This document shows, piece after piece, positions 12,701-23,180 of a stretch of 64,000 bases of DNA (position 1 is its first letter; each line of letters begins with the position of its first letter). The position numbers and the translations under genes were made by a program. Origin of the DNA: Gorsachius magnificus (lineage: Eukaryota > Chordata > Aves > Pelecaniformes > Ardeidae); contig CM067081.1 of NCBI GenBank assembly GCA_034008185.1, positions 2,666,001-2,730,000 of the forward strand. The letters run 5' to 3'. The notes under the pieces were generated by a model, which had not been told where the DNA came from, made no database searches, and saw only the letters and a program-made list of their open reading frames with translations.

Positions 12701-13246
12701 AGCTTGACAGTCCTCAGCGCAAGGGTTACTCCGTGGAGCTTTCCCAGGGCTGCTTTGATCCCTGCTATGAGCATTTCAAAATTCAGCCAATAACCAGGGT
12801 CAAGTTGGAAGCGAGGGTGTAGAAAGCCACACAGGGCAAAACCCCCCTTCTGTCCTCATCATCCTTAAGGACCTAATTACCTAATTATCACACGTTAATG
12901 AGGGGGACTGCAGCTCCTCCCAGACCCAGTCTATTCCTGCTCCGGGCATCTTTTTGCTCGCAGAGCCGTATTTTATTTATCGGCTTTAGTGTGGTTTCCA
13001 GTGAGCCAGAGACTCTATCAAATGAATCGTTCCACCTGGACCCCAATTTGCTCTCCAGATGGCTTGGCCCTCTTAAGCTGCCCTGGTGTGATATATTTTC
13101 CCTGAGCTGCCATGGGTTTTCCCTGGGTCCTGGCTCCTCCCTGGCTGGCTGTTATTGACAGCTGCATGGCTAATGCCCTGTAGCTCTCCGGCATGTCATT
13201 CAGGAGAAACAAAAGCAGATTTCTCCCCCACCTCTCCGGCAGTGAG
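9766..13246. other. Intergenic DNA upstream of the KLHL35 promoter candidate
   Basis: No exon or transposon was recognised. Overlapping minus-strand open frames of 157 and 186 codons (11189-12156) have low-information composition and no domain I recognise. An AT-rich block at about 12868-12900 carries clustered TAAT/ATTA cores ('ctaattacctaattatc', then 'gttaatgag'), a possible homeodomain-binding site cluster. Confidence 0.45.
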
Positions 13247-13415
13247 GATAAAAGGGGATGCTTTTGTGCTTCCCCAAGCATTGCCGGAGAAGGGCTGAGC
13301 GTGCTTTGCAGAGGGGACCTGTCACCGCGCGGAGCCACGACGTGGATGGGAGCTCTCCGAGAGGGAAGTTGAGTCTTCGCTAAGTCCTACCTGGAGGACA
13401 CAACCTGTGGGCCAG
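13247..13415 (+). promoter_or_regulatory. KLHL35: Candidate KLHL35 promoter and untranslated exon 1
   Basis: A TATA-like 'gataaaag' sits at 13247-13254, and transcription would start roughly 13275-13285. About 130 bp later, 'gggccag|gtaagg' is a near-consensus splice donor (exon end 13415). The KLHL35 coding exon begins straight after a strong acceptor only two bases before its ATG region, so an upstream noncoding exon is required, and this is the best candidate I see. A CAGCTG E-box lies just upstream at about 13158. No transcript evidence is available. Confidence 0.35.
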
Positions 13416-14879
13416 GTAAGGTTGGATGTCTTGCGCTAGCATCTGGGGAGGCTTGGCAAAAAAAAAAGCCAGCATTTGCTGCGGCGTGATACTTGGATGG
13501 AGAGGGTGACTTGGAGAAAAGTGTGCATGGGTGAAGGCAATGGGGCAAACCCATGCTTTCTTTGGCGTAGGCATCGTTTGTCTCATGGGTAGACAGGAGG
13601 GTTGTGAGCTGGAGAAAGGCATTCGGATTAATGGGGGGGGGGGTGTGGGTGTCTCTTTGTAAGGAGGTCAGCCTGAACTGTTTCTTCCCAGCCCTGAGCC
13701 ACGCAGAGCTGTGCATGACCCTGATGGCTCAGAAACATGTGCGGATCCGGAGAGAAGTGGGGATATAAATGCGTTTGTCTTGCCTGGAGCCGATGATGTC
13801 GGCAAAACGTGGAGTCAGCCATGCTCTTTGCAAAGGTGTCTCTAGAGAGCTGCCTTTGCTGTCATGTCTCTAAATCACTTTGAACCAACCGAGAGCGGTT
13901 CCCTCCTGCACAGAGCCCTGAGCACCCGTCAGTGGCATTCAGGGTGTTTAAGCCCTTCACCCACTCCCACAGGATTTCTTAGATATTTAGTTAAGGCTTT
14001 TCATGCTGCTTTGCTGCTCTTTAGGTCTCTGCAGCTCCCCTGTGGCACAAGCAGAGGTGTTTTACCCATTTCTGGGGAATTCTGGAGGCGCAAAGGATAT
14101 GGTGACGCTTTCTCAGGGCGTTGGGGTGAGGATCTGGAGTAGATCTGATTGACCTCCACACAGCTACCCTGGGGCAGATGCAGCCAGGAGGTGTCCTCTG
14201 GAGCATGGGAGAATCTGAGTACCTTTGGGGTCTGCAGTCAGACACGATGTCTGTCCAGGAGGTGCAGATCTAGGGAAAGAGATGAAGGAAAAGAGCTAAG
14301 ACAGGGATTTTGACTCATGAGAATTTCAAGGTAATCCTCCTCAAGGGATATGCTACCTGCCTTCCTGCAGGGGAGTGTGTGGGCACCACAAAGCCACCGA
14401 TGCCTAGGAACTTGTCACCCCCATGGGGACTTATGCTCCTACCAGAGGCTTGTAGTGAGATGCTCCAGAGCCTGACTTAGGGGGCCCTTAAGAGCAGAGC
14501 CTGAGCCAGCCCCAAACAGGCTCTCTGCTGTTACAGACCCTCAGAAAAACAATCTAAAACCTGCAGGACCATGGTGTAGAAGCTGTGATCAGGAGTGCTC
14601 TGCTGATGGTCCCCACTGGCACCCCCGCTCAAGGAGTGGCACCGACTCTCTGCCATGCTTTTAAAACACAGATGGTGGCATTGCTGTCCCCGTTTTATTT
14701 AATGTCCAGGTGGTGAGAGCAGCTGGGCAAGCACCAGGAGACCCAGGTTCAATCCTATACTCACTTTTCCCCCCAGCATCTGTGTCTGTGCAACAGCGAT
14801 GGGTCAGGGGGGGCTTTTGGGGAGAAGTGTAGGAAATGGTGCAGAGCCAACCTGTTAGTGGGTCTAGGATGGTGGAGGC
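13416..14879. other. Presumed first intron of KLHL35, 5' part
   Basis: Unique sequence with a short G run at about 13633-13644. No gene or repeat was recognised. Its status as intron depends on the exon 1 candidate being right. Confidence 0.35.
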
Positions 14880-15240
14880 AGAAGTTCAGCCTTGAGCAAA
14901 GGAGGCTCAGAGGGGATCTCATCACCACATACCAGTACCTAAGGGATAGCTACAAGGAAGATGGAGACTCCCTTTTCACAAGGAGTGCCAAGGGGGAATG
15001 GACACAAGTTGCTCTTGGGGAGATTCTGACTGGACGTGAGAGGGAAACTTTTCCCCATGAGAACAGTCACCCATTGGAATAATCTCCCCAGGGGAGGGGT
15101 TGACTCTGCCACACTGGACACTTTCAAGATGCAGCTGGGCAGGGTGCTGGGCCATCTTGTCTAGACTGTGCTCTTGCCTGGAACGGTTGGAGAAGATGAT
15201 CCTTGAGGTCTCTTCCAACCTGGGATTCCATGATTCTATG
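14880..15240 (+). mobile_element. CR1 LINE fragment (second subfamily)
   Basis: Starts at 'gttcagccttgagcaaaggagg' and ends 'ttccatgattctatg'. It is closely similar to 54200-54590 and to the plus-oriented half at 56104-56442. It shares features such as 'ggagactcccttttcacaaggagt' and 'aataatctccccaggggagg' that are absent from the copies at 3030 or 8891. It lies about 0.9 kb before the KLHL35 coding exon, in sense orientation. Confidence 0.9.
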
Positions 15241-16177
15241 AAGTGGAGGGTTTGGGGTCTCTGGTTGTCTTGCTGTCAATTCTTGTCACTATTTCAATGC
15301 CACGATGCTCCCCTGCTTTTCAGACCCCATTTCTGCAGGAAGAGGTCCTTCTCCCCAGGGATTAGTCTTTACAGATGACCTGGCTGCCTCTCCTTCACTT
15401 GAGCAGGGATCACCCTTTGGATGTGCAGCCTCCAGGCTGAGCACACGGGTGCTCAGGGTGGGCACTGCTGCTCACGCTGTCAGTGTGCACTGTTAGAGCT
15501 CAAATGGGAGAAGTCTGCTGTGCTTCATTGCAATCACTTTATGAAGTCCTCTAGGAAAGATTCAAAATCATCTGGAGCACAAATCTAGCAGAAAGGTATG
15601 TCAGATGTAGACATCTCCCCTGCTTTTGGAGCGGTGGTGTCATAGCTACCTTTGGCAAATCTCAGTCTCACATCTTTACCTCTGCTTTTTTTTTTTTCCC
15701 TGGAATCAGACATCTGGGGGAACGTGGTGGATAGAAAAAGTCAAAATGTTACATTTCTCCCAGCTGGGCTGTGCCATGGGGCGCTTGTATTTGGCAGGAT
15801 GAGGAAAGCGGTTCATAAGAGCTGCGAGTTGTCAGAGAGAAAGGAAAGGGTTTCAAGGTGTTAGTGCAGCACAGGTTGGGCAAGGCAACTGCCTTACAAG
15901 AAACATCTCCGAAAAGCACAAGTTTATGTTCTGAGGTGGAGTTGGATTGGCAATATCCTGGTGCCCATCACTGTGCTGTGGTTTGGAGGAAATGTTGGTT
16001 ACTGAGGAGGAGCCATGTGAGCAGATGAAGGGGCAGAGTCTGACTACATTCTGGCTGGAGTCTGTACTTCCTCACAATGCTGAGGAGGATGCAGAAACCA
16101 TGATGGTGTTGGACACTGCAGTCAGATATTTTAATAGTGTACTGTTCTCTTGTCTCCTTTGCTGCTTCCCGATCAGG

Positions 16178-17067
16178 ATGCATCGGATGATGAAAGAAGA
16201 ATCAAGTTTCAGGACAAGCAGCCTGGAAAATGCAACGCGGGACCCAAGCAAAGAAAAGCTGCACATGAAGCTCTGCAGTGGGTCCTGCCATGCCGAGCAA
16301 ATCCTCCAGACACTGAACTCCTACCGGCAGAGCGGCATCTTCACAGATGTGGTGCTATTAATTGATGGACAAGAATTCCCCTGTCACCGTGCCACTTTGT
16401 CAGCCAACAGCACATATTTCCGGGCCATGTTTGGTGGCAATCTCAAGGAAGGCCACCAGGATATCATTAATATCCAGAAGATTTCTGCTTCCACCATGTC
16501 TCTCCTTCTTGACTATATGTATGGGGGGAACATCATCATTCAAGAGGATAATGTTGAAGGCATCTTGGAACTGTCTGACTTGCTGCAGATCTCCAAGCTC
16601 AGAGATGCTTGTGTCACCTTCCTTGAAGGCCAGCTTCACCCGTGCAATTGTTTGGGCATCATGAAGTTTGCTGATTCATTCTCCATCGCCTCTCTGACAG
16701 AAAAGAGCAAGAGGTTCATGCTGGAGTGTTTTGTGGAGGTGTCATGTCATGAAGAGTTCCTGGAGATGGGTGTGAAGGAGCTGGTTGAATACCTGTCCAA
16801 TGAGCAGCTGGTGGTCCCCAAGGAGGAAGTAGTCTTTGAAGCAGTCATGCGCTGGGTGCGGCACGATGTACCTGCCAGGAAGGGAGCCTTGAAGGAGCTC
16901 CTTGAGCATGTGCGCCTGCCCCTGCTCGACCCCACCTACTTCCTGGAGAAAGTGGAAATGGATGGACTCATCCAGGACTCAAAGGAGTGCATCCCTCTAC
17001 TGCATGAGGCCCGCAAGTACTACATCCTCGGGAACGAGGTCAGCTCTTTGCGATCAAGGCCCAGAAG
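16178..17067 (+). CDS. KLHL35: KLHL35 coding exon 1 (BTB and BACK)
   Basis: It follows a polypyrimidine-rich acceptor ('cttgtctcctttgctgcttcccgatcag') and ends at the donor 'ag|gtaaaac'. It encodes residues 1-296 plus two bases of Arg297: a Ser/Lys-rich N-terminus, the BTB fold and the BACK helices ending YYILGNEVSSLRSRPR. The open frame continues upstream to an ATG at 15947, but that part is on the intronic side of the acceptor and does not resemble the family. Confidence 0.93.
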
Positions 17068-20000
17068 GTAAAACTCAGCATCTTCTTCCCTAGACCTGCA
17101 TGGCCTAAGTTGATGGATCTTAAAGTTTCAGTGTTCTTGGGTTGTTGTTATTTTTTTTTTTTTCCTCCAGTTGCTTCACCGTTAGCATCCTTGTTTCCAA
17201 AATGGAGAGATTGGAGATGTTTGCCTGGCTTTAAGGGTTCCTGTGAAATTTTATAATGCATGTGCCACTTTTTTTTTGTTGGCAAGAAGTGTTCTCGTCA
17301 CCCTGTTCTGTTCAATGATCCTACCCAGATATGTGTCTAGCCTATGGCAGGAAGGAATGTTTGGAGCTTTTTATTTCTCTCTGCTTTCACCAATGGGTAG
17401 AGCACTGTCTTGAGACCTGTTTTGTCCATTCCTAGCTCTGCCACTGGTCTGCTCTCATTTCACCTCTTTTGGTCTCCCTCTCACCTTCTCTAAGCTGTCT
17501 GTTGGCAGGAAGGCTTGGACCAGTCTCAGTCCTCCGGGCCGTCAGCGTGGTGTCTAGCTCAAAGGCATTGCTGCAGGGTCAGGAACTAACGTCCAGTGAA
17601 AAGAAGCAGTTACTGTCCAGGTGGCTACCTAGGCATCCCCAAATTATTATTTTTTTTTATTTCCATTGATTTATTGATGAACAGCAAGAAGATACAGAGA
17701 TGCTCGCCCAGGAAGCTGCCATTTTAAAGTGGAGGGAGGCAAAGAAAAAGTGATTTCTAGGGTTGGGGGTGTGTGGAAACCTTTGTGGCTGTGAAGTTTG
17801 GATTTGACCAGCCGTGTTTTAAATCTCTGCTGTTTCTTCATGGTGCCACAGGTCCCTTGCGGGGCGGTAAGAGTGCTGATGGACACCTCTGCTCTGGGGT
17901 GGATTGCCATATCAAACCGAGTTGGTTTGCAAGGCTCCCCATCCTTTTCCAGAGGATGGCCATGACCATGGGTCTTCTCCTGCTCTTCAGCCCAAGGGGT
18001 GCAAGCTTTTTTGCTGCTCCGTGGAGCATCCAGGGCAGAAGGATGGAGGTTGCCCCAGTGCATCTCAGAAGTCCCAGCCTGGCATTTAGGGTATGTTTCT
18101 GTCAGGTGGAAGAGATGGCTTGACACATCTTCTCTGTGCTGAATTCCACAACAGGCTATTACATAGCAAACTGCTCAACAACAGGGTTTGTGGTGACCTC
18201 CTCAAGGATGCAAACAGTTAAAATTCACCAGGGATAAATCCCACCCCCCAGCATCCACATTTTATCTACCTCCTTTCACAGCTTTGGTCTTAAGTGAATC
18301 GTCTCAGCCTGCACAAACCACGGCAGAGCTGGGGATTGGACCAAGTCTTTGAAATCCTCTTTCACCCTCCTCCTTCCTCTCCCCTCCCCTCCCACAGAGC
18401 TGTTCCTCTCTTCCCACTTACTAGCTGGCAAGATTTTCCTTCCCCTGCTGTCTGTCTCATCTGCTCACTGCTATTAGAGTTGGGGAGAGAGAGAGAGATA
18501 TTTCCTGGAAACACTTCTCTCTCCAGGCGGAGAGCTTGTTGCAGGCGGGCTGCCAGGAACAGCTTTCCATGCTCGTGGCTGCGCCTTGAGGATTAGGCTT
18601 GATTGTGCTGGAAGGGGGAGGGCGAGTGGCAGGAGGCAATCTCCTGAAGGACTTTTAAAGGTCATTCCCATTTTCTTTCCCTATGCAGTTTGGACCCCTC
18701 CCCACCCAGTCTGGGAGGTGCCTTTGATTTGAATGTGCAGACAAAAGGGAAAGTGCAGGGGTGAAATGATTTGCCCAGAAAATCAGTAGCTGATGCGGGA
18801 GAGGACCCTGATTTATCCATTGGACTGTGCTGCCAATGTCCTAGATAGGATGGGAGGGGTGATGGAAAGGAGTCGCCTGGCCCAGGGACTGACCCATGCC
18901 TGTCGTGGTCTAGGTTCATGGAGCTGGCAGAAGTCATCATCATCATTGGGGGATGTGATAAGAAAGGCCTTCTGAAGCTGCCCTTCACGGACCTCTACCA
19001 CCCGAAGAGCAGGCAGTGGACAGCCCTCTCCAGCGTGCCTGGCTACACCAAATCAGAGTTTGCTGCCTGCACTCTGAAGAACGATGTGTACATATCAGGT
19101 GAGATACCCTGGACCAGATGGTCCCTTCCTGGTTGCAAAGAAGAGCACGACCTCTGCTTGGACAGCCACTCCTTAGGTCTATTCACTAGGACTCATTCAC
19201 ATGCATCCCAGCTTTGGAGCAAAGTCACTTCTTGGTGAAGTTTATCCTCAGGTGGTTTGGATTTTGCTGTCCCAAGGAACAATTTCACATTTGAGGGGGA
19301 GGATGGAAGTATTAAAAAACCTTTCCCTCCTGTTGGGCATTTGTCAAAAGTGTTCAACTGTGGAATGAGCTGATTTTTGTGTGTGCTGCCAGGCAGGGTT
19401 TCATAAAATATCAGTGTCTCCTGCCTGTCCCTCGCTTATAATATGGTGCCTATCAGTTGAGTTTTGTATAAGGGATGGAGCAGTGTTACGAGTACCTTGA
19501 AGTCCACACGGTATCTCCCTTGGGAAGCTGATTTTACATGGCCATAACCTAATAACTGTATCCTGGCCTAAATTGTTCCATTGCATGGAGGAACTATGTA
19601 ATATTGTGGTGTATTGAGGTGATGGGGCTGTCTTTGGGATCTCACCAGCCTTCCATGCCTCTGTTTTTCAGGAGGACACATCAGCAGCAATGATGTTTGG
19701 GTGCTGAGCTCCCAGCTGAACGTCTGGATCAAGGTTGCTTGTCTGCAGAAAGGCCGATGGAGGCACAAAATGGCAACACTTCAGGGCAAGGTAAGAAATG
19801 GCCTGAATTTTGGAAGAAGCCATGTGGAACTTCTCCTGCTGTCCAGTACAATGAGAAACCGTCAGTGTGTGTTTGTCTTCTGGGTCATTTAAAAATGGTT
19901 TTGACGGGAGAACAACTAGGATATAACGAAGATGTCATTGTTTTGGTTGGGTGTGTGTTGTCACCTGAAGTAGCCACAAATGAAGTTCTAACAATCTACC

Positions 20001-22287
20001 ATGGGGTGGTGCTTCTGCAGACAGCTGTGTTAAGTCTCTGGATGAAAGCTATACAGTGTGGGGTGTTTCACACAATCATAGAATGGTTTGGGTTGGAAGG
20101 GACATTTAAAGGTCATTTAGGCCAAACCCAAGGTTTTACTGTAGCATGATGTCTACCTTTCTGGCCATGTCCTAGCCTCCCTGATGTACACCATGACAGT
20201 GTAGCCCATTAAGTGAGTCCAGGAGTTTCTAATCAGCTTGCTTTGCTCCTTCTGTGGCAGATCTACGCCGTGGGAGGCTTTGATGGTTTTTACCGCCTCT
20301 CCAGCGTGGAGTGCTATGACACCTTCTCCAACAGTTGGTCAACCTTGGCCCCGCTGCCTCAAGCCGTGAGCTCGGCGGCTGTGGTCTCCTGCCTGAACAA
20401 GCTCTACGTGCTGGGCGGTGCTGTGGATGACACTGCTAACACCGACAAGGTATTGCTGGGGCATCAAGAATGGACAGAGACCTAAAGAAGGTTTGCCAGG
20501 GAACGTCAAGGGAAATGGGGTTGTCCTTAAGCTACAAGGGTGCTTTTTTTTTTTTTTTTTTGAAGACTTAATGAAATTTCCCTTAAAATAAGTCATACAT
20601 TTAAATTGAAGCCAATGAGACTTAGGGACCAGAGAGAGAAAGTGTCAGGAGTTGACAGTGTGTGGTTTCAGTAGAGCCTGTTCCACTCTGAAGCCTGGTC
20701 AGCCTTGAGGCACCACAGGAACAAACCTCTGACATTCACTTCAGATAAGCAGCCACAGTAGTAAGTGTCTGGAAGAGACCTCTGCAAGCCAGATGTGATG
20801 CTTCTGGTCTCCTGAGCCGCAGGAAGAGCCATCAGTGCTTCTCAGCTCCATCTCTGAACACTTAACCATGCACTGTCTGGGTCCAGGGCAGTCACCCTAG
20901 AGACTTGTAGTTTGTCCGGGAGTCTTGATTGCAAGAGGGAATGCTAGAACTTCTGATCCCTTTGCTCACTGCACTGGTCTCTGGATGTTGAAACTCCCAT
21001 CCCTGTTTCTGTCCCCATGCACCTTTATTCCTAGTGAATAGCAGCTTCATTCAAGCAGGGAGATGTGGTAAATTCATGTTCCCATAGCTGCGTTTCTCCC
21101 CCCAGGTCCAGTGTTATGATCCAGAGGACAACAAGTGGACGGTCTTGTCTCCCACTCCTTTTTACCAGAGGTGCATCAGTGCTGTCTGCTTGGACAACAT
21201 CATTTATGTTGTAGGTGGACTTCTCAGTAAAATCTTCAGCTACGATCCAAGGAAAGACAGCTGGCAAGAGGTGGCCACCCTCCCTGGGCCCCTGGTAAGG
21301 AAGAGGTTTAGGAAAGAAGCTCTGAGCCTTCCCTCCCTCTCTAGAATAGGAGCCACCTGTGCTTTGCTGAGATTGAAGGTGAGGAAAATACGTTGTGGGT
21401 TTGGCTCTGAGCATGTGAACGTGACCTCTGCAGAACAACTCAAACATATGTACTCGCCATCAGTGTCCATGCTCCTTGGAGGATGTTTCTCCCACAGCAA
21501 ACCCAAGTTTTCTTCCTGAGGCTGAGTCTACCCTGACCCTATTAATGCCAGAGGAGTGGATCTGTAGGGTGAAACCACTGGTGTGGAGGACCTGTTCTCC
21601 ACACTATGCGTTTCAGGGTGAGGATTATACTGGCTCTAGTCTGGTCTGTGGACTGAACATGGGCTGGTGGTGGTTGTGTATCTTGGTTTAGTGTCATCAT
21701 GGTTTTATACTCCAAAGCCATGCTGCAATGTGAGCTGTGGCACAATGAAGAGGAATGATGAGACACATCTCACCCTGTCTCATTGCACCCTTAGAAGTGG
21801 CTTTCAGAGGGAGGTGCTGGATGGGTCTCTGGTCTCTTGATGTGCCTTTTGAGTCCAGGGGACTGCCAGAAACAGTCCCATCACTGGCTCGAGGCATTTC
21901 AAATGCCTAAACTCTTACTGAAACAGTAAAATTGCAGCACCCTAAGAGCCAGACATCACTTATCTCACCTACTTTTGCTCCCTTCTGCTGGGCAGGTGAG
22001 AGTTGAGCCCATTTCAATGATTGACCCCTCTACGCAGCCCCGTTGCCTAAAGCTGGAGGCTTGCTTCTCAGCTCTTGGACTTTCCTTCTGCTTTCCAGGA
22101 GAGTTGTGGCCTGACGGTGTGTGGAGGGAAGATTTACATCCTAGGTGGCCGAGACGAGAACGGGGAAGGCACCGACAAAGCGTTCACTTTCGACCCGGCA
22201 ACGGGGAGCGTGGAGCAGCAGCCGCCATTGCAGCGCTGTACCAGTTATCACGGCTGTGTGACCATCCTGCAGCGCATGAACAGATGA
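16178..22287 (+). CDS. KLHL35: KLHL35, BTB-BACK-kelch protein (complete CDS, six exons)
   Basis: Kelch-like proteins are substrate adaptors of CUL3 RING ubiquitin ligases: the BTB and BACK regions bind CUL3 and the kelch propeller binds the substrate. Coding exons are 16178-17067, 18914-19098, 19672-19790, 20261-20449, 21106-21294 and 22099-22287. Together they make 1761 nt, or 586 residues; human KLHL35 is about the same length. The BTB domain spans residues about 37-150 (GIFTDVVLLIDGQEFPCHRA), BACK about 155-255, and six kelch repeats about 300-586 with GG pairs (IIIIGGCD, VYISGGH, YAVGGFDG, YVLGGA, YVVGGL, YILGGRDE). Two phrases distinguish KLHL35 from other kelch-likes: 'RSRPRRFMELAEV' and 'GCDKKGLLKLPF'. 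The start is the first ATG after the acceptor at 16175-16176, with M4 and M5 as alternatives. All splice phases agree. No KLHL35 substrate is known to me. Confidence 0.95.
17068..18913. other. KLHL35 intron (between coding exons 1 and 2)
   Basis: A 1.85-kb intron between the donor at 17068 and the acceptor 'gtcgtggtctag'. It has T runs at about 17152-17163 and 17648-17659 and no recognisable repeat. The 151-codon minus-strand frame at 17671-18126 matches nothing I know. Confidence 0.8.
18914..19098 (+). CDS. KLHL35: KLHL35 coding exon 2 (kelch repeat 1 and part of 2)
   Basis: It completes Arg297 and reads FMELAEVIIIIGGCDKKG, then KLPFTDLYHPKSRQW, and ends NDVYISG at the donor 'gtgaga'. The first kelch blade carries the diagnostic GG pair and a Tyr/Trp pair. 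Confidence 0.93.
19672..19790 (+). CDS. KLHL35: KLHL35 coding exon 3 (kelch repeat 2)
   Basis: A 119-bp exon between the acceptor 'ctgtttttcag' and the donor 'aag|gtaaga'. It reads GHISSNDVWVLSSQLN and ends RWRHKMATLQGK. It finishes in phase 0. Confidence 0.93.
20073..20131 (-). mobile_element. CR1 3' tip fragment
   Basis: Antisense CR1 end 'aatcatagaatggtttgggttggaagggac' inside a KLHL35 intron, about 130 bp before the next acceptor. It is only about 60 bp long. Confidence 0.8.
20261..20449 (+). CDS. KLHL35: KLHL35 coding exon 4 (kelch repeat 3 and part of 4)
   Basis: 189 bp, exactly 63 codons in phase 0, between 'tctgtggcag' and 'aag|gtattg'. It reads IYAVGGFDGFYRLSSVECYD, ends ANTDK, and carries two GG strand motifs. 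Confidence 0.94.
20450..21105. other. KLHL35 intron between coding exons 4 and 5
   Basis: 656 bp with a T run at about 20546-20562. No repeat or RNA gene was recognised. Confidence 0.8.
21106..21294 (+). CDS. KLHL35: KLHL35 coding exon 5 (kelch repeats 4-5)
   Basis: 189 bp, 63 codons, phase 0, between 'ttctccccccag' and 'ctg|gtaagg'. It reads VQCYDPEDNKWTVLSP, then IIYVVGGLLSKIFSYDPRKD, and ends ATLPGPL. Confidence 0.94.
21295..22098. other. Last KLHL35 intron
   Basis: 804 bp ending in 'ttccttctgctttccag'. Nothing else was recognised inside it. Confidence 0.8.
22099..22287 (+). CDS. KLHL35: KLHL35 terminal coding exon (kelch repeat 6)
   Basis: 189 coding bases including TGA at 22285-22287. 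It begins ESCGLTVCGGKIYILGGRDE and ends SYHGCVTILQRMNR. The C-terminal strand closes the propeller, as in other kelch-like proteins. Confidence 0.94.
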   Translation, partial: ESCGLTVCGGKIYILGGRDENGEGTDKAFTFDPATGSVEQQPPLQRCTSYHGCVTILQRMNR

Positions 22288-23180
22288 CCACGGGGCTCCA
22301 GCCGCGTCCACCTCCCACCCAGAGCCTCCCCTTGAGACAGTGGCTACCCAGGAAGGGCAATACAAGCCACTGAAGATTATGTGCTCCAGCCAGCACCTGA
22401 GCAGCCTCTGTTTTGTTTTTCCTGGCCTCATGATGCCAGTGGCTTTGATGCTGATTTAGGTCAGAGGATGAAAGGGTGCTGGGCTGTGTGAAGCTGCATC
22501 ATAGACCTTGCCACAGTAGGATTCAAGTATCCTCACAGCCCCTGGAACTACTGAATTTGACCTTGACTTAGGTTTTCCTGGCTGTAGATTACAGTTTTCT
22601 GTTATCTTGGCAACAGAGGCTCACTGTCCTGCAAAGACATGTATTTGCTGCTTTGTGATGCCCAGTTACAGTTACAGGAACCAATTCTTTAGCTAAAGCT
22701 ATCAGATATTTGTGCATCTCTGTAGAACCCTGTGTCAAACCACGGTGATGACCTAAGTGGCCGTTAATGTCCATGAAGAGCTAGTCCCTTTACAGTGGAA
22801 AGCTGAGATTGAGACTTCAAAGCTGATATCCCAAGAAAAATTTCTCCACTCAATCCCCAAAAACCTGGTTAAATAGTCCAAACTCTGACTCCATTCTGCA
22901 CATGCTGTGTGAGGGTCTATTCCCCTGAACCACAGAGCCCTGTCTCTCTTCATACATGCTCTGTGGTTGGACTGCTGTCTCACTGTGTCTTTGTCCTTCA
23001 GAGGGCAAGTGGATCGTGTAGCCAAGAGTTCCCTCTTTGGAGAGAAGAGGTAGGGGAATAATTAATGTGTAGGAATTAAGCATGAAGACCTGAAGCATGG
23101 TAGCCACAGAATCACATCTGGCTCATTTTGGCTCTGGAATATGCTAGCAAGTATTAAAATAAATTCAATAATTAACAGAT
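22288..23180 (+). other. KLHL35: KLHL35 3'UTR, approximate
   Basis: Unique sequence after the stop, taken to the first AATAAA hexamer (23158-23163). The true end is not visible. Later hexamers at 25160-25165 and 25774-25779 would give longer UTRs. Confidence 0.35.
23158..23163 (+). terminator. Candidate KLHL35 poly(A) signal (AATAAA)
   Basis: First AATAAA on the + strand after the KLHL35 stop (about 870 bp downstream). There is no transcript evidence, and the surrounding AT-richness makes a chance match possible. Confidence 0.3.

Noticed and set aside
15947..16177. In-frame upstream extension of KLHL35 starting at an ATG at 15947
   Set aside because: A strong polypyrimidine tract and AG acceptor end at 16176, and the extension does not look like a kelch-like N-terminus. 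It is probably intron.
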